64,000 bases of DNA from Salinibacter sp. 10B (GCF_002954405.1 NZ_MQWC01000004.1:260318-324317); one strand, 5' to 3'. Shown: positions 46,033 through 55,919, counted from the stretch's first letter. Numbers and translations: made by a program. Notes: generated from the sequence alone by a model not told the origin.

Positions 46033-46431
46033 GTGCGCCGCAGTCTTGCAATTATTGGGGTCGTCCTTGGGACGGCTGCCCTGTCGGTTGCTTTACACCT
46101 CACCCTGGGATGGGCGGCGACGGTCCTCGCCGGAATTGGGGCAGGAGCCGGGGCCCGGCGGCACGGATGGGCCTTGGGGGCGACGGGGACGGGTCTCGGA
46201 TGGGCAGGTCTCGTCATCTATTCGGCATTTGTCGCACCGGCCGCCTTTCGGGTCCTGCTTGGTACGCTCGGGGCGTTTGCGGGAACCATTCCCGGCAGCG
46301 TCCTCGTAGGGGGGACCGTCTTGATGGGGAGTCTCCTCGGGGCGCTCGGGGGAGGTATTGGCAGTGTTGCTCGCTCTCTCTTTGACCCCCCAGTTTCGGA
46401 CGAGCGAGACGGCACGCTTCGCACGACCTGA
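46033..46431 (+). CDS. small glycine-rich membrane protein of unknown function
   Basis: The 132-aa product starts with GTG 3 bp after the aminotransferase stop, so translation is probably coupled. It has about four hydrophobic helices: LAIIGVVLGTAALSVALHL, WAATVLAGIGAGAGA, WAGLVIYSAFVAPAAF and a last one around TVLMGSLLGALGGGIG. The abundance of small Gly/Ala residues suggests tight helix packing. There are no catalytic-looking polar residues within the helices. No family is recognised. Confidence 0.6.
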   Translation: MRRSLAIIGVVLGTAALSVALHLTLGWAATVLAGIGAGAGARRHGWALGATGTGLGWAGLVIYSAFVAPAAFRVLLGTLGAFAGTIPGSVLVGGTVLMGSLLGALGGGIGSVARSLFDPPVSDERDGTLRTT

Positions 46432-46458
46432 CTGTACACAAATAGTCTACGCTGCACG

Positions 46459-47596
46459 ATGAAAAAGTACACGGAGGACGAACTGGAATCCCTTATCGAG
46501 CGCGTTGAGGCGCTCGGGGGCTATCTTTGACGTAGAGGGCCGTCGTGAGATGATTGAGGAGCTCAACCGTGAGCGCATGGATCCCAACTTTTGGGATGAT
46601 CCTGACCGCGCCCGCGAAATTGAGCAGCGCATTGCCCGGGAGGAGGAGTGGGTGGAGGCCTGGGAAGGGGTCAAGGAGCGGGCCGAAAATTTGGAGACGC
46701 TTCAGGTGCTTGCGGAGGAAGAAGAGGCTGACCTTGAGGATGAAATTTTTGCCGAGGCCGAAGTCCTTGAGGAAGAGCTCGACCGCCTCGAGCTTGAGAG
46801 CCTTCTGGACGACCCGGACGACGAGCGGAATGCCATCTTGACGATCAACCCCGGAGCCGGAGGAACCGAGAGCCAGGACTGGGCGGACATGCTTCTCCGG
46901 ATGTATATGCGTTGGGCCGAGCGTAAGGAGTACGACGTGGAAATGGTGGCCTATCAGCCGGGGGAGGAGGCCGGGATCAAGAGTGCGACGATCACCGTCT
47001 CGGGCGAGTACGCATACGGGCACCTCAAGAGTGAGTCTGGCGTACACCGGCTCGTGCGCATTTCTCCGTTCGACTCCGACAGTCGTCGTCACACCTCCTT
47101 TGCCAGTGTATTTGTCTATCCGGAGGTTGATGACAGTATCGAGGTCGATCTTAGCGAAGGAACGATGGACTTCCAAACGTTTCGCTCAGGAGGGAAGGGG
47201 GGGCAGCACGTCAACAAGGTCGCGACCGGGGTCCGGCTCGTCTGGGAGGGCGAACTCTCAAACGGGGAAGAGGTGGAGATTACCGCCGAGTGTACGGAGG
47301 AGCGGAGTCAGCTCCAGAACCGGAACCGGGCGGAAACCATGTTGAAGAGCCGCATCTACCAGGCCGAGCGTGAGCTCCGAGAGAAGAAGAAAGAAAAGAT
47401 CGAGAACCAGAAAAAGAGTATTGAGTGGGGCAGCCAGATTCGCTCGTACGTGCTGCATCCCTACAAGATGGTGAACGACCACCGGACGGAGACGAAGATT
47501 TCCAATGCTGAGGCCGTTCTGGATGGAGAGATTGACCCGTTCATTCAAGCGTACCTGCTCCAGGGGCGAAAAGAGCGCGATACGTCACCAGCTTAG
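46459..47596 (+). CDS. prfB: peptide chain release factor 2 with programmed +1 frameshift
   Basis: RF2 recognises UAA and UGA stop codons and triggers peptide release. Translation starts at ATG 46459 and reads 23 codons to CTT (46525-46527), where the in-frame TGA (46528-46530) followed by C is bypassed by a +1 shift. Reading resumes with GAC at 46529 and ends at 47596, giving 378 aa. The shift site TATCTTTGAC with a G run (46516-46520) just upstream matches the classic autoregulatory site: low RF2 slows decoding of TGA and favours the shift. The product has the RF2 codon-recognition motif SPF (RISPFDSDSRRH) and the GGQ release motif (GGKGGQHVNKVATG). A strong terminator lies 211 bp further on. 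Confidence 0.96.
46516..46531 (+). promoter_or_regulatory. prfB programmed frameshift site
   Basis: GGGGG (46516-46520), CTAT, CTT, TGA, C. The G run acts as an internal Shine-Dalgarno pairing with the anti-SD of the translating ribosome; the tRNA slips from CTT onto TTT. It reproduces the E. coli arrangement almost exactly, with one extra spacer base. Confidence 0.93.
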
Positions 47597-47807
47597 CGAC
47601 CTCAGGTGTCGGATCCACTCCGCCTGCGGTCCAGGGGTTCGAAGAGCGGAGAAAAACACATTTGCCGTTCCTTTCGGGCGTCGTTCTTCGTTCACACTAG
47701 ATGTTTTTGCTACGTTTGCACGACCGATTACAGAAACAAGGCACGAGAGTGGGCGTTTCCCCAATTGATATTTGTCACGTGTCTACAACTTGTGACGAAC
47801 GATGACA

Positions 47808-47832
47808 GGGTGGCTTCACGCCGCCCTTTTTT
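47808..47832 (+). terminator. Rho-independent terminator after prfB
   Basis: GGGTGGC (47808-47814) pairs with GCCGCCC (47820-47826), one T-G pair, with loop TTCAC, then six T residues (47827-47832). It separates the aminotransferase-prfB group from rimP, whose start is 38 bp further on. Confidence 0.85.
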
Positions 47833-47870
47833 GTTCGCCTTCCTTTTTCTCATGACGACGCAAGAGGGAC

Positions 47871-48338
47871 GTGAATCCCACACAGCAGCGCATTGCCGAT
47901 CGCGTGCGTTCCCTCACGCAGGAGGTGATTGCGGGGACGAGCTATTTCCTCGTGGACGTTGCCGTACGGGGACACAAAGGAACGCGTGTCGTCGAAATCT
48001 ACGTGGATTCGCCGGAGGACTTCGGCCACGATGATTTGGCAGTTGTGAGCAAGGAGGTCGGGTTTCTTCTAGACGTGGAGGACGTTGTAGATGGGAGTTA
48101 CAAGCTCGAGGTGTCTTCGCCGGGGATTAAACGGCCTCTCAAGGTGCCTCAGCAGTACCAGAAGAACGTTGGTCGCACGTTGCGCGTACGATATCAAACG
48201 GAGGGCAACGAAGAGATTGTCGTGGGGGACCTTACGAGCGCAAGTGACGATGAGATCGAGCTTGAATTGTCGTCGGGCGACCAGCTCCGATTGCCGTACC
48301 AAACGATTAATCAGGCGCGCATCGAGCTCCCGTGGTGA
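47871..48338 (+). CDS. rimP: ribosome maturation factor RimP
   Basis: RimP is needed for 30S subunit maturation. The 155-aa product starts with GTG 47871. It shows the family pattern: an N-terminal alpha/beta domain (LVDVAVRGHKGTRVVEIYVD), DDLAVVSKEVGFLLDVED, the conserved YKLEVSSPGIKRPL, and a C-terminal SH3-like barrel (TLRVRYQT to QTINQARIEL). The length is normal. It heads the rimP-nusA-infB-rbfA-truB-ribF-rpsO-pnp series, the standard bacterial order. A short hairpin with a T run lies between it and nusA and may attenuate. Confidence 0.95.
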   Translation: MNPTQQRIADRVRSLTQEVIAGTSYFLVDVAVRGHKGTRVVEIYVDSPEDFGHDDLAVVSKEVGFLLDVEDVVDGSYKLEVSSPGIKRPLKVPQQYQKNVGRTLRVRYQTEGNEEIVVGDLTSASDDEIELELSSGDQLRLPYQTINQARIELPW

Positions 48339-48339
48339 C

Positions 48340-48364
48340 CTGCTCGCCGAGCAGCGGTGTTTTT
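48340..48364 (+). terminator. weak terminator or attenuator between rimP and nusA
   Basis: CTGCTC (48340-48345) pairs with GAGCAG (48349-48354) around a 3-nt loop, and a T5 run follows at 48360-48364 after a 5-nt gap. The stem is short. It begins 2 bp after the rimP stop and 26 bp before nusA, so it may adjust read-through rather than stop it. Confidence 0.4.
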
Positions 48365-48389
48365 ATCATAGGACGATTCGGTTTAACTT

Positions 48390-49943
48390 ATGCGAAGCGA
48401 AGACCTCGTCTCTTCCTTTGGGGAGATTGCCCGGGCGAAAGACATTGACCGGGATACCTTGCAGATCATCGTCGAGGATGTTTTCCGGGCGATGCTTCGC
48501 AAGCGGTATGGGGCGGATGAGGCGTTTGAGATCATTTTTAACCCCAAGCAGGGAGACATCCAGATTCTTCACATCCAGGAAGTGGTGGGGGATTGGGATC
48601 TCGTGGATCCGGTGACGGAGATTAAGGTGTCCGATGCGAAAGGAATTGACGAGGGCTTTGAGGTGGGGGATGAGGTTGCCAGTGAGCTGGACATTGCTGA
48701 TTTTGGTCGTCGGGCGGTCATGACGGCACGTCAGACGTTTCGTCAGCGCATCCGCGACATCGAAAAGGAGCAGGTGTACGAGGAGTACACCGAGCTCATT
48801 GGTGAGATTGTGGTTGGCGAAATTTACCAGGTGCGCCGGCACGAGACCTTGTTGATGCACGAAGATACGGAGCTCGTGCTTCCGAAGAAGGAGCAGATTC
48901 CGGGAGATCACTACCGGAAAGGAAACATGCTTCGCACCGTGGTGAAGGAGGTCCGCCGCGACGCCGGAAGTGACCCGCAAGTGGTGGTCAGTCGTACCTC
49001 CCCGGTCTTTATGGAGCGGCTCTTTGAATTGGAGGTCCCGGAGGTGTATGATGGCCACGTCGAAATAAAGAAGGTGGCTCGCATCCCTGGAGATCGGGCC
49101 AAAGTGGCCGTGCTGAGCCATGACGAGAAGGTGGATCCTGTCGGGGCATGTGTCGGTGTAAATGGTCGTCGGATTCATGAAGTCGTTCGGGAGCTCTCGA
49201 ACGAGAACATCGATGTTATGGAATGGTCCGATGACCCGCAAGAGCTTATTGCCCGGGCCTTGTCTCCTGCAGAGCCTACGAGCGTGACACTTAATCAGGA
49301 CGCCGAGCCTCCCCGGGCACGGGTGGAGGTGGTGGCTGATGAAGTAAGTCAGGCCATCGGGAAGCGGGGGGTGAACATCAAACTTGCGTCCCAACTGACC
49401 GGCTATGAGATCGATGTTTACCGTGAGATTCCGGCCGACGAGGAGGATGTCGACATCGAGGAGTTTGGAGACGAGCTGAGCGACGAGACGATTCAAAAGC
49501 TCAAGCACATCGGTTGCGACACCGGGAAAGCGGTGCTGGAGCTTTCCGCCGATGCCCTTGCTCGGCGGGCAGACCTTGCCCGGGAGACAGCCCAGCGGGT
49601 TCTGGACATTATCGAAACAGAGTTCGAGAAGGGGCCTGGAATTATCGAGTCGATTCGTAACGGCCGCTTCACGGTCGAGTCGGTACTGGAGCCGGAGGCG
49701 ACGGACGCTGATGGCACGGCGCCGACCGGTGCGGCCCCCGAGCCGCTCGACGAGCCGGCTACTTCTTCCGAACCGGTTGCGTCGGACGCCGCTGAGGCTG
49801 ACGACGCAGAGCCAAGCGAGGAGACGGACGCGGCTGTGAGCGAAGAGCCAGAGGCGGAGGCGTCTCCCGATGATGATTCCTCTGATTCGGAGGAATCTCC
49901 CAGTTCGGAACCCGTGCCGAAGGAATCCGAAGTACAGTCTTAG
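48390..49943 (+). CDS. nusA: transcription elongation/termination factor NusA
   Basis: NusA binds RNA polymerase and nascent RNA and modulates pausing, termination and antitermination. The 517-aa product has the N-terminal polymerase-binding domain (about 1-130), an S1 domain (about 135-205), two KH domains (VGACVGVNGRRIHEVVREL and SQAIGKRGVNIKLASQLTG) and a helix-hairpin-helix-like segment (about 375-425). The last 85 residues are an Asp/Glu/Ser-rich tail with no domain, a halophile-style extension. An HhH-type C-terminal element is present in place of the tandem acidic repeats of the E. coli protein. It lies in the standard order between rimP and infB. Confidence 0.96.
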   Translation: MRSEDLVSSFGEIARAKDIDRDTLQIIVEDVFRAMLRKRYGADEAFEIIFNPKQGDIQILHIQEVVGDWDLVDPVTEIKVSDAKGIDEGFEVGDEVASELDIADFGRRAVMTARQTFRQRIRDIEKEQVYEEYTELIGEIVVGEIYQVRRHETLLMHEDTELVLPKKEQIPGDHYRKGNMLRTVVKEVRRDAGSDPQVVVSRTSPVFMERLFELEVPEVYDGHVEIKKVARIPGDRAKVAVLSHDEKVDPVGACVGVNGRRIHEVVRELSNENIDVMEWSDDPQELIARALSPAEPTSVTLNQDAEPPRARVEVVADEVSQAIGKRGVNIKLASQLTGYEIDVYREIPADEEDVDIEEFGDELSDETIQKLKHIGCDTGKAVLELSADALARRADLARETAQRVLDIIETEFEKGPGIIESIRNGRFTVESVLEPEATDADGTAPTGAAPEPLDEPATSSEPVASDAAEADDAEPSEETDAAVSEEPEAEASPDDDSSDSEESPSSEPVPKESEVQS

Positions 49944-50133
49944 ACTCGTAGTTTCATCCTAGCGATGATCCCGTTTTTCGGGTGGACCCCTTTTGGTTTG
50001 ACGGCAGATGCTTTGTGATTGAGGCAAAGGCAATCTCAGGGTGCTGCATTGTGACTGAGCATCAGATTTGATTTGCAGTTTGCACGGCTGGTTCCCCGTT
50101 CCGCAGACTGACTGAGCAATTACATACTACTAC

Positions 50134-53100
50134 ATGGCGACGACGGAGCAACAGACATTCGAAAAGCGGCTCTTTAAGGTCGCGCGGGAGCTCAACGTCT
50201 CTACCGATCGGGTCGTAGAGTACCTCGAAGAACACGGGTACGAGGAGGCCCTTACCGGGAACGGATACAATGCTTCCATTGTGGATGAGGAGGCGTATCT
50301 GGTATTGCGGGATGAGTATGCCGACGATGCGGAGGCTGCTGCCCGCATTCGGGAGCTCCGATCCGAAAAGGATGGGGGCGGAGCGTCTCAGCGCGATGAG
50401 GTGGCGACCCTTGATGAGGAGCAAGAAGCTGAGCCGGAGGCCGGTGCGGAAGACACAGACGAGGCATCCACTGAGTCTGAGGAAGCTGCTGAGGCAGCGA
50501 CTTCCGATGCCTCCGGTACGCCGGACACCGATTCCGCGGAGGATGAGCCTGATGCGGAGGCTGCTGAATCTGTGACCCCGACCGAAGAAGACGAGGGGGA
50601 TGGGACGGAGGCCACTGCTGAAGCCGATGCGGCTGATGAGGAAGTCTCCGACTCAGTGACCGATGATGCGGTCGACGAGGAGGCAGAGATTGTCGCCGAA
50701 GAGCCCCTTGAAGCAGAGGAATCCCCTGATACTGCGCCGGAAGCGGAGGGTGGGGAGCATGCGGCTGATGCTGCAGAGACAGCGGAGGCTCAGAAACCCT
50801 CGGAGACCCCTGACGCGGAGGAAGAGGGGCCCGCACCGGAAGATGAGGCAGATACTGTCGAAGCGGATGCCGCCGACGCGGCGTCTACCGAGGACACAGA
50901 CGCCGAGGCGCCTGAGGAACCTGAGGCCGTTTCTGAGGAGACGGACACGACCGAAGAGGAGCCCGACGAGGACTCCACCGACGCCGAGGCGACGGATGCC
51001 GTTGCCGAAGAGGAGGGCGCGGACTCTGCCGATGAGGAAAGCAAGCCGACCGAAGAGGCGACGGCTGATACGGAGGCTGATGCTTCTTCGGAGGAGGACG
51101 TTTCTGAAGAAGAAGGCGACTCAGCAGAGGCGACTGCCTCGACGGAAAGCGCCGACGCCGAGACCAAGGAGGCGGGCGATGAGGAGGCTGAAGAAGAGGA
51201 GGAGGGAACCCTCAAGGCCAACCGCTATCGGTTGAGTGGCACTCAGGTTGTCGACAAGGTTGACGTAAATCGCTTTAAGCGCAAGCGGAAACGCAAGCGC
51301 AAGAAGAAGGATCAGGAAGACGACGAGGAGGAGAAGAAAGAGAAGGAGGAAGAGAAGAAAAAACAGAAGCAGAAAAGCAAGCAGAAAGGCAAAAAGAAGA
51401 AAGGCAAAGATCTCGACGAGGAGGATGTCGAGCAGACCATCCAGGAAACCCTGCAGGAACTGGAGCAGGGTGCCAGCCGCGAGCGTCAGCGCCGCCGCCG
51501 TAGGCGTCGAAAGCGCCACGAAAAGGAGCGTCAGCGCCAGCGGGAGCGAGAGCGTGCCCAGGAAGACGTTGTCGAGCTCACGGAATACGTGACGACAGGG
51601 GAGCTTGCTAGCCTGATCGGCGAGCCCGTCAGCGACCTCATCGATACGCTGTTTGATGCGGGCATGATGGTGTCCATCAACCAGCGTCTCGATCGCGAAA
51701 CCATCGAATTTGTAGTCGACGAATACGGCATGCGTGCCGACTTCGTCGATGAGATGGGAGAAGGGGCGATCGAAATTGAAGAGGACGACCCAGAAGACCT
51801 GAAGCCGCGTGCACCCGTCGTCACGGTCATGGGGCACGTCGACCACGGGAAAACTTCTCTCCTCGACTACATCCGGAATGCGAATGTTGTGGCCGGAGAG
51901 GAGGGAGGCATCACGCAGCACATTGGGGCACACTACGTGGAGCTGACTGACCACGAGGATGAGGCGATCACATTCCTCGATACCCCGGGACACGAGGCCT
52001 TTACGGCCATGCGAGCTCGTGGTGCGAAGGCCACCGACATCGTGATCTTGGTGGTGGCGGCCGACGATTCAGTCATGCCTCAGACCATTGAGGCCATTAA
52101 CCACGCCCAGGCGGCCGACGTCCCCATTCTGGTTGCCATCAACAAGATGGACAAGCGTGAGGCCGATGCGGAGCGGGTACGCGCAGAGTTGGCCGAGCAC
52201 AATGTACTCGTCGAGGAATACGGCGGCGACGTGCAGTCGGCCGAAGTGTCCGCAGAGACAGGCCTGGGGGTAGAGGATCTCCTGGAAAAGGTTGTGCTCC
52301 AGTCCGAGATCATGGAGCTGCAAGCAAATCCCGACCGGGAGGCATCCGGTGTTGTTATCGAAAGTCGGCTGGAGAAGGGGCGGGGCAACGTCATCACCGT
52401 CCTTGTTCAGAACGGAACGCTTGAAGTTGGAGACCCCTTCCTTGCCGGCAACTTCAGCGGAAGTGTGCGAGCGATGTTCGACGAACGGGACAACCGAATC
52501 GAGTCGGTTGGGCCGTCGCAGCCGGCCCTTGTGCTCGGCTGTGATGGGTCGCCGGAGGTCGGCGATCAGTTTGTCGTGATGGAGGATGAGGGCGAAGCCC
52601 GTGACGTTGCTCAGGAGCGCCAGCGCATCCACCGAGAGCAAGAGCTACGCCGCAAGAGCCAGGTTTCGCTGGATCAGGTCAGCCGGCGAATGGCCGAGGG
52701 CGAGTTCCACGAGTTGAATCTAATCATCAAGGCGGACGTGGGCGGTTCGGTCGAGGCATTGTCCGACGCCCTCCTCAAGCTGAAGACCGATGAGGTGGCG
52801 GTAAACATCATCCACAGCGGCGTTGGAGCCATCAGTGAGAGCGACGTGATGCTTGCACGCGCCTCCGACGCTATCATTCTGGGCTTCCAGGTGCGACCAA
52901 CGTCCGGAGCACGGGAGGCTGCCAATCGAGAGGACGTCGATATCCGGACGTACTCCGTCATTTACGCCGCGATTGAGGATGTCCGCGACGCCCTCGAAGG
53001 CCTCCTCTCGCCCAAGCGCCGAGAAGAGACAAAGGGCCGCGCCGAGGTTCGCGACACCTTCAGCGTCCCGGATGTGGGCACCGTGGCCGGCTGTTACGTT

Positions 53101-53328
53101 ACCGAGGGCACGATCAACCGCAACCACCGCATCCGAGTCGTTCGGGATGGAGTCGTCGTGTACGAGGGCGACATCTCGTCTCTCAAACGGTTCGACGACG
53201 ACGTCAAGGAAGTCCAGAGCGGATACGAGTGTGGGCTTTCCGTCGAAAACTTCGACGACGTGAAGGTCGACGACGAGCTTGAAGCGTACGTCGTCGTGGA
53301 AGAGAAGCGGAAACTCGAAGAGGTCTAG
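50134..53328 (+). CDS. infB: translation initiation factor IF-2 with very long acidic N-terminus
   Basis: IF-2 is the GTPase that places initiator tRNA on the ribosome. The 1064-aa product begins with an IF2N helix ([20 protein letters not shown]), then about 270 residues nearly all Glu, Asp, Ala, Thr and Ser. A Lys/Arg/Glu-rich stretch follows (about 375-480, [11 protein letters not shown]), then a second IF2N domain. The G domain starts near 560: [17 protein letters not shown] (G1), [10 protein letters not shown] (G3), AINKMDKRE (G4). Domains II-IV complete it ([35 protein letters not shown]). The acidic/basic linker is unusually long. The gene follows nusA after 190 bp. Confidence 0.97.
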   Translation: MATTEQQTFEKRLFKVARELNVSTDRVVEYLEEHGYEEALTGNGYNASIVDEEAYLVLRDEYADDAEAAARIRELRSEKDGGGASQRDEVATLDEEQEAEPEAGAEDTDEASTESEEAAEAATSDASGTPDTDSAEDEPDAEAAESVTPTEEDEGDGTEATAEADAADEEVSDSVTDDAVDEEAEIVAEEPLEAEESPDTAPEAEGGEHAADAAETAEAQKPSETPDAEEEGPAPEDEADTVEADAADAASTEDTDAEAPEEPEAVSEETDTTEEEPDEDSTDAEATDAVAEEEGADSADEESKPTEEATADTEADASSEEDVSEEEGDSAEATASTESADAETKEAGDEEAEEEEEGTLKANRYRLSGTQVVDKVDVNRFKRKRKRKRKKKDQEDDEEEKKEKEEEKKKQKQKSKQKGKKKKGKDLDEEDVEQTIQETLQELEQGASRERQRRRRRRRKRHEKERQRQRERERAQEDVVELTEYVTTGELASLIGEPVSDLIDTLFDAGMMVSINQRLDRETIEFVVDEYGMRADFVDEMGEGAIEIEEDDPEDLKPRAPVVTVMGHVDHGKTSLLDYIRNANVVAGEEGGITQHIGAHYVELTDHEDEAITFLDTPGHEAFTAMRARGAKATDIVILVVAADDSVMPQTIEAINHAQAADVPILVAINKMDKREADAERVRAELAEHNVLVEEYGGDVQSAEVSAETGLGVEDLLEKVVLQSEIMELQANPDREASGVVIESRLEKGRGNVITVLVQNGTLEVGDPFLAGNFSGSVRAMFDERDNRIESVGPSQPALVLGCDGSPEVGDQFVVMEDEGEARDVAQERQRIHREQELRRKSQVSLDQVSRRMAEGEFHELNLIIKADVGGSVEALSDALLKLKTDEVAVNIIHSGVGAISESDVMLARASDAIILGFQVRPTSGAREAANREDVDIRTYSVIYAAIEDVRDALEGLLSPKRREETKGRAEVRDTFSVPDVGTVAGCYVTEGTINRNHRIRVVRDGVVVYEGDISSLKRFDDDVKEVQSGYECGLSVENFDDVKVDDELEAYVVVEEKRKLEEV

Positions 53329-53390
53329 AGCGTCCCGATCCGTCGTTCTTCCTCTCCGTCCCGGTTTTGCGGCTATTCCTTGATTGTCCC

Positions 53391-53786
53391 ATGAGCATCC
53401 ATAAAGAACGAGTGGCCGAGCTGGTGCAACGCGAGGTTGCGCGCATTCTTCAGCGCGAATATTCGGACCAGCTCCAGCCCATGGTCACGGTCACCCACGT
53501 TCGCATGACGGGAGACCTTTCCATCGCCTACGTCTATGTGAGCGTGATGGGGGATGACTCTGAACAGCGCGAAGCAACGTTCAAGCAGTTGAAAGCCCTC
53601 AATGCTGAGATTCGAGAGCAGCTTGCGTCTCGAATCCGGCACAAGGTCCGCGAGATTCCAGAACTGCAGTTTTTCCTGGACGAATCGCTGCAACGGGCCA
53701 AGCGAATGGAGACCCTTTTTGATCGCATTCGGGAGGAGCGTGAGCGGCGAACGTCATCGGAGGATCCCGCCGAAGACCTCGAATAG
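53391..53786 (+). CDS. rbfA: ribosome-binding factor A
   Basis: RbfA is a cold-shock-linked 30S maturation factor that binds near the 5' end of 16S rRNA. The product is 131 aa from the ATG at 53391, a better start than the frame opening at 53367. It shows the KH-type fold pattern of the family: [37 protein letters not shown], then [20 protein letters not shown], which is the conserved RxxP/ELxF(x)DES end. A short charged tail follows. It lies 62 bp after infB. Confidence 0.93.
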   Translation: MSIHKERVAELVQREVARILQREYSDQLQPMVTVTHVRMTGDLSIAYVYVSVMGDDSEQREATFKQLKALNAEIREQLASRIRHKVREIPELQFFLDESLQRAKRMETLFDRIREERERRTSSEDPAEDLE

Positions 53787-53818
53787 AGTATTCCTCTCCT
53801 GCAAGTCCTGCGCCTAAG

Positions 53819-54553
53819 GTGCCCTCCAGTGCTGCCCAACGCGACATACCGAAGGAAATCGTCTTCGAACAGGACGAACTGCCCGCCTCCGCTGATGAGG
53901 GAGCTGCACTACTCATCGACAAGCCGAAGGGGCGTACGTCGTTCGACGTGGTGAAGGCGCTTCGGAAGTGGATGAATGTGCGGAAGGTGGGGCATGCCGG
54001 TACGCTCGATCCGATGGCGACGGGGCTCCTTATCATATTGGTGGCTCGGCCCGCAACTCGCCTGCAAGAGGCGTTTATGCATTTTCCAAAGGCCTACGAG
54101 GGGACGATGCGGCTTGGGGAAACGACGCCCTCGCACGACGTGGAAACGGACGTGCAGGAACAAGAGGACGTCTCTCACCTCTCTCGTGAGGAGATTGAAC
54201 AGGCCCGGACTGAGTTTGTCGGGGTCATCGATCAGGTGCCTCCGATGTACTCGGCTGTAAAGGTGGAGGGCGAGCGGTTGTATAAGAAGGCGCGCCGGGG
54301 GGAAACTGTGGAGCGTCCTCCCCGCCAAGTTCGGGTGGATGCCTTTGAGGTATTGGGCTGGAATGCGCCAGAGTTGAGATTTCGGGTAGAATGTTCGAAA
54401 GGGACGTACATCCGGAGTCTTGCTCGGGACCTTGGGGATGCCCTTGGGGTCGGCGCTCACCTGACGTCTCTGCGCAGGATGGCGATCGGTCCGTACACCG
54501 TATCCGACGCTTGGCCACTGGGCTCACTTCAGGCTGCACTCAATCAGACGTAG
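53819..54553 (+). CDS. truB: tRNA pseudouridine-55 synthase TruB
   Basis: TruB makes pseudouridine 55 in the T loop of tRNAs. The 244-aa product starts with GTG 53819. The catalytic aspartate is in KVGHAGTLDPMATGLLI, preceded by LLIDKPKGRTSFDVV. The family elements QVPPMYSAVKVEGERLYKKAR, FRVECSKGTYIRSLARDLG and HLTSLRRMAIGPYTVSDA follow. The long C-terminal PUA domain is lacking, so the enzyme is the short type. It is 32 bp after rbfA and 12 bp before ribF. Confidence 0.95.
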   Translation: MPSSAAQRDIPKEIVFEQDELPASADEGAALLIDKPKGRTSFDVVKALRKWMNVRKVGHAGTLDPMATGLLIILVARPATRLQEAFMHFPKAYEGTMRLGETTPSHDVETDVQEQEDVSHLSREEIEQARTEFVGVIDQVPPMYSAVKVEGERLYKKARRGETVERPPRQVRVDAFEVLGWNAPELRFRVECSKGTYIRSLARDLGDALGVGAHLTSLRRMAIGPYTVSDAWPLGSLQAALNQT

Positions 54554-54565
54554 ATTGGATCGCTC

Positions 54566-55501
54566 ATGAGGCGTGAACTTGGCTGGGACGACATCGAACA
54601 CGATGCAACATCTGTCGTGACGGTGGGGACGTTTGATGGGGTGCACCGAGGACATCAGGTCATCATTGAGTATTTGCGAGAGCGGGCAGAGGTGCGTTCG
54701 GGTCCCAGCACTCTTCTCTCGTTCGATCCGCATCCCCGTTCCGTGGTGCATGGGAATCAGATTGGGCTGCTGACGACGGTCGATGAGCGGGCCCGGGTGC
54801 TCGAAGAGCTAGGGCTCGACCGGTTTGTCGTAATCCCCTTTTCGGAGGATTTTGCCCAGTTGCCGCCAGCCGATTACGTGGAAGAGGTGCTGGTAAACCG
54901 GGTAGGACTCCAGGAAATCACTGTCGGGTACGACCATCGATTTGGCCGAAAGCGGGCTGGAGATGTGGACCTGTTGCGAGAACTCGGAGAGCAGTTTTCG
55001 TTCGACGTTGATGTGATCCCCCCACAGACGGTGGATCAGCACGTCGTGTCGTCTCGGGGGATTCGAGAGCTCCTGCAAGAGGAGGGCGACGTCGCGCGTG
55101 CCGCGGAGTTGCTTGGGCGTCCTTATCAAATGCAAGGACTCGTGTCACACGGCGAAGGGCGAGGGCGCGAAATAGGCTATCCGACGGCAAATCTTGCCCT
55201 TCAAGACCCACGGAAGTTGGTTCCTAAGCGGGGGGTGTACGCAACCACCGTGGTCCTCCCATCGGGACGAACCTGCGGAGGAATGATGAACATTGGCCGT
55301 CGCCCAACCTTCGACGAAATGGAGGTGACAGTTGAGGTGCATCTTTTTGATTTCGAGGGGGATCTGTATGGGGAAACCCTGACTGTTCAGTTCCTGCAAA
55401 GATTGCGCGACGAGCAAAAATTTGACTCCCCGGATGCCCTCGCGATGCAACTTTCCGAAGACGAACGTCATTGCAGAACTATTGTAGAGGAATCGACCTA
55501 A
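54566..55501 (+). CDS. ribF: bifunctional riboflavin kinase/FAD synthetase
   Basis: RibF phosphorylates riboflavin to FMN and adenylylates FMN to FAD. The 311-aa product has the nucleotidyl-transferase domain first (about 1-185) with VVTVGTFDGVHRGHQVIIEY and ITVGYDHRFGRKRAGD, then the kinase barrel (about 190-308) with GEGRGREIGYPTANLAL and GVYATTV, and the metal/substrate motif GGMMNIGRRPTFDE. Both halves keep their signatures, so both activities are expected. It is 12 bp after truB, and rpsO follows at 55612. Confidence 0.95.
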   Translation: MRRELGWDDIEHDATSVVTVGTFDGVHRGHQVIIEYLRERAEVRSGPSTLLSFDPHPRSVVHGNQIGLLTTVDERARVLEELGLDRFVVIPFSEDFAQLPPADYVEEVLVNRVGLQEITVGYDHRFGRKRAGDVDLLRELGEQFSFDVDVIPPQTVDQHVVSSRGIRELLQEEGDVARAAELLGRPYQMQGLVSHGEGRGREIGYPTANLALQDPRKLVPKRGVYATTVVLPSGRTCGGMMNIGRRPTFDEMEVTVEVHLFDFEGDLYGETLTVQFLQRLRDEQKFDSPDALAMQLSEDERHCRTIVEEST

Positions 55502-55581
55502 TCTGCTTTCTCTCTACTGAAAGCGGGTTGGTAGGGCGCCCGGTCTCACGGGCAGCTCTCACGGTTTCTTCTTTAGCATGG

Positions 55582-55587
55582 TATAAT
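55582..55587 (+). promoter_or_regulatory. possible -10 element upstream of rpsO
   Basis: TATAAT lies 24 bp upstream of the rpsO ATG within the 110-bp gap after ribF. No good -35 partner is visible, and promoters of this phylum normally use another consensus, so this is a weak call. An internal promoter for rpsO-pnp would be expected here. Confidence 0.3.
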
Positions 55588-55611
55588 CTAAAGAGGTACC
55601 CACACCGCACA

Positions 55612-55878
55612 ATGATTACAAAGGAAGAAACGCAGGAAATCGTTGACGAATATGGCAATGGCCCCGACGATACGGGCACGCCTGAGGTGCAAATTGCCAT
55701 TTTCACGAAGCGCATTCAGCGCCTCACTGAGCACCTCAAAGATCATCCGAACGACAATTCCACGCGCCATGGGCTTCTGAACCTGGTTGGGAAGCGTCGT
55801 GCTCTCCTCAACTACCTTGAGGAGAATGAGATTGAGCGATACCGCAACATCATTGATGATCTTGAGCTCCGGAAGTAA
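55612..55878 (+). CDS. rpsO: 30S ribosomal protein S15
   Basis: S15 binds 16S rRNA and bridges to the 50S subunit. From the ATG at 55612 the product is 88 aa, the normal size. It has the family pattern GTPEVQIAIFTKRIQRLTEHL, the conserved HPNDNSTRHGLLNLVGKRR, and LLNYLEENEIERYRNIIDDL. The open frame extends back to 55471 into ribF but without family support. A UUCG-loop terminator follows at once, so pnp may be transcribed separately or by read-through. Confidence 0.97.
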   Translation: MITKEETQEIVDEYGNGPDDTGTPEVQIAIFTKRIQRLTEHLKDHPNDNSTRHGLLNLVGKRRALLNYLEENEIERYRNIIDDLELRK

Positions 55879-55889
55879 CTGGCAGTAGG

Positions 55890-55919
55890 ACGGCGTCCCG
55901 TTCGCGGGATGCCGTTTTT
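55890..55919 (+). terminator. Rho-independent terminator of rpsO with UUCG loop
   Basis: ACGGCGTCCCG (55890-55900) pairs over 11 bp (one G-T) with CGGGATGCCGT (55905-55915), closing a TTCG tetraloop, followed by T residues to 55919. It starts 12 bp after the rpsO stop. Confidence 0.92.

Noticed and set aside
46505-46531. An apparent frameshift error breaking prfB
   Set aside because: The break falls exactly on the known programmed shift sequence CTTTGAC with an upstream G run, so it is regulatory and not a pseudogene.
48366-49508. A 380-codon minus-strand frame opposite nusA
   Set aside because: It is an antisense shadow; NusA KH and S1 motifs on the plus strand explain the region.
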